This document shows, piece by piece, positions 38,187-51,400 of a DNA stretch of 64,000 nt; within the stretch, counting starts at the first letter, position 1, and every line of letters begins with the position of its first letter. Under the pieces are notes generated by a model. That model saw only the letters and a list, made by a program, of their open reading frames with translations. It did not search any database and had not been told where the DNA came from. Both the position numbers and the translations under genes were made by a program. The stretch comes from Apricaphanius iberus (Eukaryota; Chordata; Actinopteri; Cyprinodontiformes; Aphaniidae), in contig JAPXFQ010002814.1 in assembly GCA_028564705.1 (NCBI GenBank), positions 868,001 to 932,000 of the forward strand, given 5' to 3'.

Positions 38187-38680
38187 TGATCAAAAGTTTA
38201 CATACCCTAGTTCTTAATACCTTGTATTGCCTCCTTTAGCATCAATGACAGCTTGAAGTCTTTTGTGATAATGTAGTCATTGACACGTTGACTTGGCCTT
38301 GTGTTTTGGATCATTGTCATGTTGGAATATCCCGGAGCGTCTCATGCGTAGTTTTTGAACTGATGAGTGCAGATGTTCCTCCAGTATTTTCTGATAACAT
38401 GCTGCATTCATCTTGCCATCAATTCTGGCCAAGTTCCCTGGGCCTGTGTAGCTCACACATCCCCAAAACATCGACGATCCACCTCCGTGTTTTACAGTAG
38501 GAATGGTGTACTTTTCATCATGGGCGTTGTTGACTCCTCTCCAAATTTAACGTTTATTGTTGTGGCCAAAAAGTTCAATTTTGGTCTCACCACTCCAAAT
38601 ATCTTTGTTCCAGATGTTTTGAGGTTTGTCTCGGTTTCTTGCAGGCGTATGAATAATTTTGGTTTTAACCACATGTATTG
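38187..38680 (-). pseudogene. Tc1-like transposase relic, minus strand
   Basis: A second Tc1-like family. On the minus strand, IWSGETKIELFGHNNKR (about 38547-38600; the first catalytic Asp of SDE is replaced in SGE) is followed by a frameshift and MFWGCVSYTGPGNLARIDGK, with QHDNDPKHKAKSTCQ at 38277-38320 (second Asp kept). The end motif TGATCAAAAGTTTACATACC lies at 38188-38208. Frames are broken. Confidence 0.85.
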
Positions 38681-41058
38681 TTAAAATGGCTGTGGAACAC
38701 ATACACATACTGTAAATATAATACATACTGTATAAATATATGCTAATTTTAAGACAAAGGTTGTTGCAACAATTAACAACACCCTTTGTTTTAGCATTCC
38801 GCTGATTATGCTGTAGCACATTATACAGAAGGTATTAATATTGTCCTTGACATGTTTCAAATGGAACAACAGCTGGACCAAGCATACTTATTCCTACAGT
38901 AACCATTTGGTCAAACTAAGTGACTTGTACAGGAGTCAAGTGCTCAGAGGTCACTCTGATAGAGCTTCAGATGTCTGTTGCAGGGCTTAAAAGCTAGCCA
39001 GAGTTACAGCTAGCACAGCGGCCCCCCATCAATCATCCTTTTATGGCAGAGTAGCTGAATGGAACTCTTAAGTTATGAGTGGATGACAGCTCACATTGAG
39101 TTTGAGAACATTTAAAAGAGTTTTGGAGAGCCTGGTCCAGTGGGCAAAATATTAAAGTTTTGCAGAAGTACTTTGACAAACACAGAGACTGTTCGTTGAA
39201 TACCTAATGCCAAACAACAGCAGTGTCCTACCTCAAGAGGTTCTAGTGGGACTGCTACATTGGTCAGAAATGGAGGAATTTTTTGTTTGTCCAAAATAAA
39301 TTTTTAGAAAGGCAAAACCGGATGTAAGAACAGGCCATTGTAGATTTTCCCCTTTGAGCATGAATAATTTTATTTCAAGTTTAGTGTTGAAGCAAAAGGC
39401 CTTAAGAGCAGGAAATTCTAAGAACCCAAAAGCTTCATCACATTTCGCCGTGTTTGAAGTCCGGGGGGTTATTAGGCAAGATTTGTATCCTATAAAAGGA
39501 GATACCTCTTCAAGCAGCCGACCCAACATCAGATGCAGATGCATAGCACACAAACAGATCTAAAGCTGTCCAAAGCTTTCATCAGAAATCAGCATACAGT
39601 CAGAGTAAAAAGAAATGTCACCCTTTTTTAGTGGTGGGGTTTTAGAAATCAGACCATTTTCACTATATTTAAAAATTACTCTAATTTAATCTAAAGCATG
39701 GCAAAAAACCCCACAAGGAAAACAGTGTCGGAAATAATCAAGACTCATGAGGCTATATAATTAGGTTTAGCAGCATTTACTTTTTTAATCTCTTTCTCCA
39801 CTGAGAAGGAATATGTCCCCAACTTGACAAACCTCACAAAGAGTTTAAATTAAACTGAGGCCAGGGCACCTGGATTTTTTTTTTTGTAAAGCCAATCCCT
39901 TGATTTGCTGCTTTGTTTGAGATCATTGTGTTGTTGATGATACAGTTTACGGCCACATTTCAGCTGTAAAGCAGATGGTCCCCCAATTGACTCTTGAATA
40001 TTTGAGTAGGTATAGGCAACAGTAATGGTCAGCTAAAGTAGTGCAAGGTCTAAGATCCCTTGGCTGAAAAACAAATTTCATTGCTATGCAAGGACGTTGG
40101 TATGACATGTTTTTTCTGATGTCTTCTGCTTGGTTTCCTCAAAACATTGTGTGGACAAATACACATCTTTCCTTAGATGGAACTTCTTTAGATCCACCAT
40201 ACAACCAAATTTTTCTTTGAAGGAAACTATTTTCTTCTGGCCATTTTTCTGATCAAGCCAGAGTTCATTAGTGTTTTCCAACTGCGCCGGCATTAACTTT
40301 TACATTTTAAAATGATAAGTGATCCAGCTCTTCCTTTAATGTCACTTAGGAATTAAACAGTGTCTTGCGATACATTTACTGGGACATAAACTCCTGGAAA
40401 GATTGCCTGCTCTTTTAAATGTGGCTGTAGAACAGGAGGCTTTACCGTACTGTTTAAAAACAAGTTTATATTTTTTTTCTCAGATTGATGTGCGGCAACA
40501 TTTGCTTTATGAAGTTCATTGCTGATTTTTTTTGTTCCATTGTTATTGTGTTGACCCACACCTGTATGTCTTAGACTAGCAAACTGCATTTACATATGTA
40601 GTCACACCTGATGCTGATAAATTAATCTTGTGCTTTAACGAGCAGCACCTGGCTGCTACTTTTATATGAAAGAAGCATGGACTCTCTTAGTTTTTTCACC
40701 ATAATCCTTCCCTTTATCAATTGGATTAAAAATTTATATGTTCAAATCTCCTATTCTTTTGTAAATATCTAAGGTTCAAACAATAAAAATGTTGGTTTGA
40801 CCAAAAGAAACCAAAAAACATTTCATAAGACTTGTAACGGAAAGCAATGCTTAATATTTTACTAAATATTATACAGCTTATTCTGTATTGTTTGTAGAAT
40901 GTTATAAATCAGTCTAATGGGCTAAACAAAGATACCACTTCCTGGAAAATGTAGGGGCTGAAATAGTTAAATAGTAATTTTAAATAGTCAAATGGTAATT
41001 TTACCGTTGTTGAAAAGAGATAACTGAACAAACCCTATAATCAGCTGATGCTTTATAG

Positions 41059-41305
41059 CAGGGGTATCAAACTCTAGTCCTCAAGCACCTGTGTTCTGAA
41101 ACCACCTGTGTTCTAGCCACAATCCGTCATTGTTTAAAACAAACAGGAGAGAAAGCCTCACCACTCGCTATGCAAGCTTCAGCCTCTAAAATGTATAGGC
41201 TTCAAACTATTCACTTTTTGAGGGTTTTTTGACTCCAACAAAGCATATGGTGTGAACTCAGCATAAAAGTTGCAGGACCCTTGAGGACTGGACTTGACAG
41301 CTGAG
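41059..41305. mobile_element. hAT-type MITE, about 247 bp
   Basis: CAGGGGTATCAAACTCTAGT followed by CCTCAAG at the left pairs with CTTGAGGACTGGACTTGACA followed by GCTG at the right. Flanks CTTTATAG (41051-41058) and CTTTAGAG (41306-41313) match at 7 of 8 if the right end is placed two bases beyond CTG. It is non-coding. Confidence 0.7.
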
Positions 41306-43147
41306 CTTTAGAGTGTCTGACTTTTTAATGTAACTGACATATTAAAGTTTCTGCATTTTTGAACTGACAGTAAATTGGTCTGAAACATATATTTTTCAGA
41401 TGAGGTGGCAAAAGAGAGATGCAGTTACACTTTCAACCAATTGGTGGCTCATAAGGGTTGACATTCCTCAAAACTTAGTTTATACTCTACGTCAGAATGG
41501 ATAGACGCAACACCATTATCCGCCGAAGCAAGGTCTTTCTGTGACCTATGCAAAGACTCACAAAGTACATCCCAATTCTTTAACTATCCCTCAAACAAAA
41601 CAGAGAGCACAACCCTGTGATTAGTCAGCTCAAAAACAGCCAGAGATCATTTTACCAGAACAGTCCTCTATACTCAATGTAATCAGAAGTAAATGCAGCT
41701 TTTTTTCCATTAGATATTTTATGTTGCGAGGACAGTTTATCAAATATGGTCTTCTGACTGTTTTGAACACAAGGAGGTGTAGAGAACAACAAAACAGACG
41801 ACTTTGTTTGTTTCCATCAACTTTTAGACTATTCTATTAGCTGCACTTGTAGTAAAAACGTTCCAGCTCAAACAAAATGTACTTTCTGTCGGCGATTGTC
41901 GTTAGAAAAAGTCTGCTGTTCTGGTGGGGAATTGCTTTGAAACCCTGACACAAGAATGGAGAAGTATAAAACTAAAACGTCTCCGTAAATATGTCTGCAT
42001 CTGGCTGCAAACTTTCTGAAAAGAAGTATAAACTAGACTTTAAAAGTTGTGGAATGTGGACACCTGCTATATCAATCCCTGAATTTAGTTTCTTTTTTAA
42101 GCTATAATTTCTTACTGTCCTCTTTTGGATGATAAAACTGTTTAGTTTAGCCAGATAAGAAGAAGCCTACTTTTTGCAGGCTCATTCTTTCATAGAAAAG
42201 GAACAGATGTGATTTCTTAATTTTTTTCTCAATAATACTCATACTCGGGTATATAACTACAAAACTTTACGTAAAACTTTATGTAAATATTTAATCTAAC
42301 TATGAAGCCACATTTCTATATAACAAAGAAATAACATGTTTTTCTGTATATATGTGAGTAAATTCACCCTTATCTGCAAAGTCAATTTAGAATATATAAG
42401 TAAAAATAAACAGAAAAATATGCAGAATAACATACTTTAGGAGGAATACAAAACTATCTCTTTCAAATATATGATCCAACTATAAAATAAACCCAAATTA
42501 GGCAATGCAGCCTATTCCCTTTTTAACCATTTCATTTTTTTCCAGCTCTGAACCTAAATGGTGTATGTGCTCCAAATGAAACAGGAAGCTTTTTTTTAAG
42601 CACATAAACCTCTGAAGACAGCATGTTATTCTGTTTCTTGATTTATCTGTTTCCGAGCTTTTCCAAATTTAGGCCAGCCTTCCAATGTTACCAGATCCCC
42701 ACAACCCACGAGCTGCCTGGGGTTCTATTACTTAAGCACCTTTGATCGATCAGCAGATGTATAATTCACGAGAGTCTTGGTGGCAAGGTTGTCAGTGTCA
42801 GACACAGTGTGCATGACTGATCTCTTCCCCCTCGGGGAGAGAACAGTCACAGAAGGAGTTAACTCACACAGGACGTCAGTTGCTACAGCCTGTTTGGGGC
42901 AGATATTCCAGAATTAGTAATCAGTCTTTATGCACTTCTTACTGGAGGCTTCATACATATCAGTTCGCTATTTGTGGCAGTGTATTGATTTAATTATCTC
43001 TTCAAAGAGACAATTTTGTATACGTAAGCAAGTGCAGTGTTTTGGGGTGAGCTTTTAGGAAACTATTTCATCTGATCCTTTTTCTAAGCTTCTGGGACCT
43101 CTTTAGAAAGGTGAACAATTATTTCAGAGTTCTGTAAGTGTCCTTAA

Positions 43148-44011
43148 CCCTTCGTAGTCCCTCAAATAAATGCTACACTTGGGATCCTCTGCACAAAAAA
43201 ATGGAAAGTCATATAATATAATATAATATAATATAATTTATATAATACATATAATATTAAATTACTCTCAATTTGTTTTTCACAAATGCAATCCTTAGCC
43301 TCAGTCCTCTGGAAACATAAAAAAATGCCTGTTTTTGAGATGAAAGCCATTTAATACCAGGTTTTATTTGAAAATCTGCACTCTAAAAAACCCCCCAAAA
43401 AACAGGAAAATGACATATAAAATTGTCTATTAGGATATTGCTCTTCTTAAAATGACCGATTTTTTTGATGCAGACTGTAGAAACAACATTCACAAAAATT
43501 ATGAAACCAAGCATGGACACCAGTGTATGACATCTCTAAAAAACGCTCAAACCATATTTTTTAGAAATACATATTGCATTATGAATTCAGGGCCCATAGG
43601 ATCCCAAAAATGTGAATAATTTAAATTCATCTTTATTCAATGCCCCAGCATTTATAAAGAAATCCATTATTCAGGTGAAAAAAAGTCAAAACTACAATTT
43701 CAGTTTATGATGGCCGCAGAAACACTGGTGTGTAATTTTTTTTTTTTAAATGGGGATATTAAGGTCTGTTAGAAAAATGTTGTTTGAATGGGAGTCAATG
43801 GCACAAAAAAATGTCAGAGGGACCTTTATGTTACTGTAATGAATATACAATGTTTTAAATCTAGTATGAGAAAAAAATATATATTTCTGTCAAAATTTTT
43901 CCAAAAATGCACATCTTCGGAAAAAGTTGTAAGAATTGCATTAGCACAACAACAGTTATTCTAAAAATGACACCCGCCTGCGCAAAAAAATGCCCCAGGG
44001 ACTATTAAGGG
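43148..44011. mobile_element. TTAA-flanked MITE (piggyBac-type target), 864 bp
   Basis: Both ends abut TTAA (43144-43147 and 44012-44015). Terminal inverted repeats are CCCTTCGTAGTCCCT and AGGGACTATTAAGGG, 13 of 15 matching. TTAA duplication and CCC...GGG ends are the piggyBac signature. No transposase is present. It contains a (TAATA)n stretch near 43203-43240. Confidence 0.75.
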
Positions 44012-46079
44012 TTAAAAATAAATGTGTTTCCTCTTACGCAGTTGGACTTTCATTCTTGCAGCTCACCACATGTATTTTTTTTTAGATGGTTTTGCAAACC
44101 AACAACAATTTTAATGTAGTACTTTGTTAATCCTAGTAAAAAAAATTGCAAAAAAGCCTTACATTAAAATCAAATTTTTTCTGTAGTAGAGACAAAACAA
44201 ATGGAGTGCTAGCTTTGTATTCAGAGAGGGAAATTATTATATGTAATAATTCAATGACATTATAATGGATTAAATTCAATGGTATAGTACGACACAGCCA
44301 TAGGAGACAGGTTCTACTGCATCCCTTTACCACATATTCAATACCTTTGCATACTGATGTGATCACCAGATAAAACTGCAAAGCACAGAAACAATAAATG
44401 CAGAAATAAAAAATACAACAAAGACTAAAATATGCAGTTAGGGGGAAAGAGAAACATAAAGGCACTTCAAAACCAAGAGGATAATTTTAAAATCAATTAT
44501 TTGGCACATGCAAAGCCAGTGTAATGCAGTTCTATATTTTATGTCAGTTTTGATTGATACATTTTTTTTTTACTTTGATAAAATATCTTGTTGCTTGTCT
44601 TTTTACTGTAATAAAATCAATCACCATTAAGATCTAATAATGAAAAACTTCTATAAATGTAACTGAATTAATTTTTAACTTAAATCTTCAATTTCATCAG
44701 AATCTCTAGAAAGGGGTCTACATAAAAACAATTGAATTTCTGTTTTGCTAGGTATGAAAATAACAAAAAATCTCCAAAGCTCACTGTAAACTGTAAAAAA
44801 GGACTTATTTTAAAGTTTTTGACAAATCCTCACAAGGAATGCCAATTATGTGGAGGAGGCTGTGAGTGACATTCTGAATTTCACACACACACAAAAAATG
44901 ATGTTGAAATGAACTGAGCAGTCAGGAATTCAGAAAGATTTCGTCCAGAGTTATAATAGAATGTAATTTCTGCACACACTCTGGAGATATGCTTTCATGA
45001 GTTTTTTAATCTAGTACTTTCTCTATGGAAAGACTCCGTTCCTCCAGCAAAAGCAGATTCTCCATGCTTCATTCATCCTTTTATTTGTCCTGAACAATGC
45101 TTTGCTTGCACTACATCTCCGGTGTTTATGGATATGCAAGCATTAATGTTGAACACTTTGTCAAAGCGTATTTGATATCTCTCCTTCACTGTCTCATAAA
45201 TCAAAGGAAGCACTTTATTATATTGGCAGTGTAGGAGATATTGACATGGCATTTTGGTGGCATTATGAAGCCAGTTTAATATTGCCTTGTTGTGTTGTAA
45301 CGGCATCAAATCGTACATCATCTCAGGCATGAGCTGAAGCACTAAATGCTCGATTGAGCTGATGCACCAACTTTATAAAGGTTAGCTCAGCGTAAAAATG
45401 ATAACACCTCAAAGGCATCGAGTCTGCGGATGCTATGCAGATTGTCTTGTTTGTTCTTTGGGAGTTTAAAACTTTTATAATCTCAAAAGAACATTTTATG
45501 TCCTTTTACTGAATAAATTAGGGGCAAACATTTGCAAAGATTGCCTTTGCGGTATTAACATTTGTGTTACATCAGTTTTGCTTCAGTGAGTTCTACAAAT
45601 GAAGCTGACGATATGTTTAAGAACAGTCTCAATCTAGAAAATGTTTTTAATCAGCGCAGTTATTTCTTTTTGATAAACAGAATAGTTTTTAAATAACTTT
45701 ATAGAAAGTTAGATTGTTATGCCTTTACAGTCCTTGAAAGCCCTGATGATGGTGTCTTTACTGTTATAGGTTAATCACAACATTTTAGTTAATTTGAGGC
45801 AGTATTTTAATGCAGCACCGCAAACACACCTTTTTGTGTGCTTCCTCAAACAGTCAAATGTAATTATAAGCAGCATCGGGATGTCCAGCCAACAGTTGGG
45901 GAAGGAGACTGAGACTGTGTCTCCAGTGATAAACATGTTTTGGATCAGCTCAAAAACTCACAAAATGACGTTGGTAAGATACTTGTAGAAGTTGGAGAGA
46001 GATTCCTGTACTAACTTGGGCTGAAAGGCCAAAAGTAAGAAGATATTCCTTTAAAGACTCTTTTCCAAGACACTCTTAT

Positions 46080-46960
46080 GAATGCACCATGGCGGCAGGC
46101 TGTTGTGGGAATTTTGCGGCATTCATGCCTGCAAGCTTGGTAGTAATATTACGGGAATCTTGCTGCAACACTGGTCTTATGAATGAAGCCGCAGCACCTT
46201 GTTGCAACAGAGGGGTGATGTCATGATGATCAGTTGTGTGCTGAGCCCTGGCTGTCAACAGTATGTAAAATCCAACTAAAGCTGGGGAGTTCATTTAGCA
46301 TTTGTAAACTGTCAGCTGAGATGGCAAATTGGAGTGATGCAGAGGTACACACACTTCTGAAAACGTATTTATGCATTTTTTTTTTATACTTGACACACAG
46401 ATAAATAAGTTAAAGAAAAGATTCCCAGATACTGTGTTCAATGCATCTCGCTGACGAGGAGCTGACTGCAGGTTGAAAAGTTACTGGGGCTTCGGAGTAA
46501 ATGTGGTCGTAGTGGTTACGTAGATGTGCTACAATGTGTGCCAAACATCAGCACCTGCTGCTGCTGCTTTCCTACGTGGGTTTTTCTGCCGCTGAAGTGT
46601 CATTTATCGATGAGGAAACAGATAGTTTGGAGAGTCTTTTTTCACTTCACAATGGTTTAATGGAAGAAATGTTTCCCCAGTTTAAAACATTGGCTGAAGT
46701 GACAATTAATTCCAGTCTCCAGTCCAGCAGCATTCAGCATCCAGAACATCTAAACACTCATTAGAAGTCATCCATCCAAGGCAAAAAATCCAGTCAAGTA
46801 ACGGTGGTCCTGGCGCTCGAATGAATACGAGGGAAAGGGGGGAGAGGCGCGTTATAATATATTCTCCTAGTTTGACATCAGGACAGGACAGAAACTGAGA
46901 TCTCGTGTATCAGTGCGCGTGCACGTGGGCTGATTGAAGAAGCCATGGGTAAACAAACGC
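46080..46960 (+). other. Possible decayed transposon with a Myb/SANT-like start
   Basis: At 46321 an ATG opens MANWSDAEVHTLLKTYL, which resembles the W(S/T)D.E(V)..LL start of Myb/SANT-like proteins carried by PIF/Harbinger-type and related elements. The frame breaks soon after. A further open stretch (46534-46764) has no motif I know. Element ends were not found. This is a weak call. Confidence 0.3.
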
Positions 46961-47754
46961 TCCATTAAAAAAAAAAATCTACTTTCCGGCCACTGTAAAA
47001 TCACTAGGAAACCATAATATACGTGTTTTTACTTATAAAAGTGAAAATTTCAGGTTAATACTCCACATAACACACAACCTTCATGAATTTATAAGAAATA
47101 GATGACATAAGACATACAGAATGCCACAGAGGCAGATGAAGAATATTTTTTTTATGTCTTTCAAATTTAATTTTTTTTCAAATAATCATGAATAATATTC
47201 TAAAGTTATTAAAAGTACTTAAAAAGTCCTTGACCTTTAAATTTTTTGCACATAGACAGGTCTACATAAATATATTAGTAAAACACTGGTTTTGAAACAG
47301 AAAGTTGGTTTTAGTAAGTCCTATTTTTGAAAATTTGTTTTGATCTGAGTGAGCATTTTTTGTTATTGAAAATAATAGGCAAAGTCTAATTGGTTCATGG
47401 GCTAAAATCAACAGAAATTGGGTTTAAAAGCATACATCTATTTTTCAACATTTGAAGTCTACAAGTCCTGTCCAACCAACATATGACCAAAATAGCCTCA
47501 TAGTGGGTTAAGAACTAAAAAGGCAACATTTTGTGGCCATTTCCAACCTTCAGCCAGGGGAATGGGCCTTAACTTCAGCAAACTATCAGAATTATGTAAA
47601 AGGATACCAAAACAATTTACCAAAGATCATAAAATGTATAAGGTAATACTACCAAATACCGAATGTATATAAACTTATGTTTCTCAATATTTTGCTATAG
47701 CAAATAATGGTACCACTGATAATCCTAACTGACGAAAAATAGAAAAAGTTATGC

Positions 47755-47941
47755 CCCTTTTCCACTACGGTTGGCCTAGCCGGGCCAGCACAGTCTGGTT
47801 GTTAGGTCACCTCAGCACAATTTGGACTAAGCAAGCGGTAGTCCGAAAAAAACAGGACTGCCCGGCCCCGACAAAGGTAGAGAAAATGTGCTGAACATGT
47901 GCTGACCTAAGCTGGGCCGAACCGACTCAAGTGGAAAAGGG
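47755..47941. mobile_element. Small MITE, about 187 bp
   Basis: CCCTTTTCCACTACGGTTGG at the left pairs with CCGACTCAAGTGGAAAAGGG at the right, an inverted repeat of about 12 perfect bases with further similarity inward (GGTTGGCC/GGGCCGAACC). It is GC-rich inside (GCCGGGCCAGCAC). Target duplicates are not clear. It lies 300 bp upstream of cassette A. Confidence 0.7.
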
Positions 47942-48235
47942 TCAAGTCTGATTTTAATGTCACTGAGAAGACAATAGGTATGTGTCTTTTTCTTTAATGT
48001 ATTTTAAAATTAGGTATGTTCTGTAATGTACGTCTAGTTTATTGTTATCCAGTATGCTCATTGGGTTGTGTTAATGAATGTCAATATAATATTTCAAATA
48101 TAAAAACCCAGAAACTCTGAGGACCTGTTTGGTGGTCTTTGTACAATTTCTATGTTTAGTCATGGTGAATCCATGGCGAATCCATTCCAACCTTACTTTT
48201 TCTGATATAATTTGGTTGCTTTCCTCAATGCCCAG

Positions 48236-48458
48236 CTTCATCCAGAGTATTGGAGCAATTCTACCTATGTTCCTGGTGCTGGCTTTCATGTACTCTGTGT
48301 GCATGACCATCAAAAGTCTGGTACTGGAGAAGGAGCTGCGGCTCAAGGAGGTGCTGCGCGCCGTTGGTGTTCGAAACGGCGCCCTCTGGTCTGCCCGGTT
48401 CACAGAGAACATTGTTCTGCTCACGGTTCCATGTGCGCTCATAAGTGTCATGGTCAAG
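48236..48458 (+). CDS. ABCA transporter alternative cassette exon A (TM2-loop-TM3)
   Basis: A 223-nt exon with acceptor TTTCCTCAATGCCCAG and donor GTCAGT, phase 2 to 0. It encodes 74 residues: FIQSIGAILPMFLVLAFMYS (helix 2 start), then VCMTIKSLVLEKELRLKEVL, RAVGVRNGALWSARFTENIV and LLTVPCALISVMVK (helix 3). EKE(L/A)RLKE..R..G.RN is the conserved cytoplasmic loop between helices 2 and 3. MT(I/V)KS(L/I)VLEKELRLKE is closest to ABCA4 as I remember it. It has the same length, phases and flanking residues as cassette B (51809-52031), with 27/74 identical residues and no gap. There are no stops. It is best explained as a second version of the same exon, used instead of B. A decaying duplicate is the alternative, but 36% identity with a clean frame argues for constraint. 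Confidence 0.85.
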
Positions 48459-51400
48459 GTCAGTAGAACAGGGTTCCTAAATTGAAAGTATCAAAACACA
48501 AAGCATAAAATATGAAGGTTTTCCATGCAGCTTTTTCAGGGCACTTCAAACAGGAAGTTTAGAATAATAATGTTTCCTACACATAAATCTCATACAGGTC
48601 ATTCAGGACAAAGAGCTGTTAATGCTTTGTGTTTTGGTTCTTTTTCTTTGTTAATCAGAAGTAATTAATAAGCACAGAATCAGATCATTATCTGCAATTC
48701 TTCTAATCAGCCTTCTCTGTCTAATTGATTACGCATGCAACTAAAACTGCACTTGAGCTTTCTTCTGTTCCTGTAATCAGAGAATGTAGTTGTAATTGGT
48801 CCTCTTTTCTAATTCACGAAGGGAATGTTTCGCTGCTACGTGTTTTTGTGATTGTAGAAATTGATTAATTTGTTTTGTAACAGTAAAAAAAAGGGAGAGG
48901 AACAATGAGCTCATGTTCAGGAGGATTAACATGGTTGACACATCTGTCCTCTTAAAAAGGTTTTTATGTGCAACCTCTAACCCCATATTTTGAGTATGTG
49001 TAAGGGACTACTGAAAAACAATGTCAAAATAACTAAATATGGTAATAAATTATAAACTGTTATTAAAAAAACCTTCCTCCTTTTATAAAACCCTTATTTT
49101 CATTTGAATATGCAATAGGACATAATCTAAAACTAATTAATCTTCATTTATGCTAAATATATTTGTGTTGGTTAAGGTTTCAGCTGGTGTCTGCACACTG
49201 ACTAGATACAAATATTTTGTTTCGTTGTTTCAGTGCTCTTTTTGCTCTCGTTGGAGTTATTTATCCGTTCAAATAACGCATGGACGGATGCAATTAATCA
49301 GGAATTTACAACAAGCTGTTGCTATATTAAAATAAACAATGCCCTTTAGTGTTCCATAAAGTGAAGCAGCATTATAACTGAACCCCTTTAGACAGTGCAC
49401 ATCTTTCAAAAAACTTCTTGTTGCGAAGGCTCATTTAATGAAATAAAAATGATGGTTATTGTGGATGAGTGTAATCAATTTGAGCAGTTTAATTGGAAAA
49501 TTTGGCTGATAAATAAGAAACCGATACTTGAACAGCTGGGTTAAATGTAATTTCCCATCAGCCTAATGCGTTTGCTAGCTCTCAACAGTTTGTAAACATT
49601 AATAACAATAAATTGAGTTAGCTCCCTGCTGCGTAGGAGCCAGAGAGGAGGCTACACATTCAGAGCACAGGCCTGTTCTAAATGAGAATTTCACAGCCAT
49701 TCTCACCACATTAATAATAATGGTGAATCAAACGGTAATTATCAAAGGCTGTATCTGGATTAGGTCTACTAACAAGCAGTTCTGTCACTTGCACCTGAGT
49801 CCTCTGTCATTGTGAACTTGTTTTCTCTTCCATTATAAGAGAGATAATGCTTTTACTATTTGCCACAGGTGGATTTATTTGCAATGTTCCCACACATGGT
49901 TCCCACATCTGATCAGCTCAGTGGAGGAAGTATTTGATCAACTTCCCTAATGCATGCCTTTGTTTTAACAAAACAAAAGCACTTTTTTATATGTTCTTAC
50001 ATTTCCACGTGGTGGTAAATATTTTACTTCTACTCTGACGCGTGACGTGTGAGATACCAGTACCAACCATGGAGGTCTTTCTCCTCATGGTTCAGTCACC
50101 CTTAACGAGAGTTGCATGATCCTCTTCCACTTGCCAAAATGAACAGCTTTTAATGGAAAACTTCAATACACCACAATTACATTGTTGTGTGGTTTGATAC
50201 ACACTTGATGCAAGCTTCAAAGAAAGAAGGAACTTTGTGTGACATTTGTGTGATAGACTGTTGTGTGACCCCCTCCTCACAACTACACTGGCACAGGTCT
50301 AACAAGTTATCAGTCTGCGGCACTGACCTTTCTAAACCAGACACTTCTCAGAGTGCTAGTCTCAACGTGGCCAGATGTAATTTCCCTTCGAAAAAATGCC
50401 ATTTTTCATTTCACCTTCTGTCAGCCACTATGTAGGAGGTTCAATCTGAAGATAATTATTAGATTAATGTCTTGTTTAAATGCGGGCTCCTGATGCCTGA
50501 CGGGGTGACACATGATAGTTTCCATTTAGCTTGGTTGTCAAATAAAGATTGATGTCACTTTGGATTTATCTGTGTTCCATTAGCAAACTGAAAAACCTTT
50601 TGGTATTTGTTAATTCTTGAGATGTTGTTTTTTGGTTGCTAGGCTAACAACTAGTAGCAATACAAACTGATTTCCATGTTTATATAGCATTTTAAACAAA
50701 CGCTATAGAAACCCGATAAATAAAATCCCTTCTACACACTAGATCAACCCCACCCCACAATATCCAGGGATGCCATGGTCATAGCAACAAAATCTAAAAT
50801 CTAACTGAAGCTTTTTAGACAAACAGCAATAAAGTGTAACAAAAAAGTATTATTGTTGAATTGCACCTTCACTAAGACTCAAAGCAACCAACCTATATTT
50901 GCAATTTGGAGATGTAGGAGCTTCTCCCCATCTTAATGTAGAATAATCTCCGTAGCCAATTAGTCTATTCTTGGTGTAGATGCTGTTGATAGTTTCTGTC
51001 AGGTGCTTGTTGAGTTCCTTTTGGATTTAGCAGGAGATCTGGTGCAATACCGTAGCTTCACAATACATTATTCAAAGAACTGTTGGCCCAGTTTGGTCAA
51101 GATAAGGTTCTAGCCTGGGCATGAGATCAATTTTGCCCACTTTTGATTCTCTGATAACCAAACCACTTGAGTGTGTATAGGCCACATGTCTGGTTTAAGC
51201 TAATCTTTCTACCAAGCTCATCTCTCCCTTCAGGATTAAGCTATACTTTCATCACACTAATGAAGAACTACAATCTAACCACATATGTTTTATACATACT
51301 TTAATCAGTTAGGAAACTCCAATACTTTATCACATGCAATAGATAGCATAGTGTTATCTTTGGTTACCCCAGATGATCAACAAGCCGTTACAGAGATACC

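Larger units (their letters stand above)
31455..48235. other. Large intron (16.8 kb) rich in transposon relics
   Basis: A phase 2 intron before cassette A. Recognised contents: a degraded Tc1 copy (34290-35878) interrupted by a teleost repeat, a MITE (36809-37305), (AT)n (37414-37475), a Tc1-derived MITE (37485-38010), a Tc1 transposase relic (38187-38680), a hAT-type MITE (41059-41305), a TTAA MITE (43148-44011) and a small MITE (47755-47941). 31455-34200 and 38700-41050 hold nothing I could identify. Confidence 0.7.

Noticed and set aside
39233..40589. Cluster of minus-strand ORFs of 69-106 codons as a possible host gene
   Set aside because: No conserved motif, no consistent frame between them, no splice-linked exon structure that I could support.
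48129..48235. Open frame extending upstream of cassette A (and 51654-51808 upstream of B)
   Set aside because: The extension reads through polypyrimidine and intron sequence, has no ABCA similarity, and good acceptors (CCCAG, TTTCAG) sit exactly where the homology starts.
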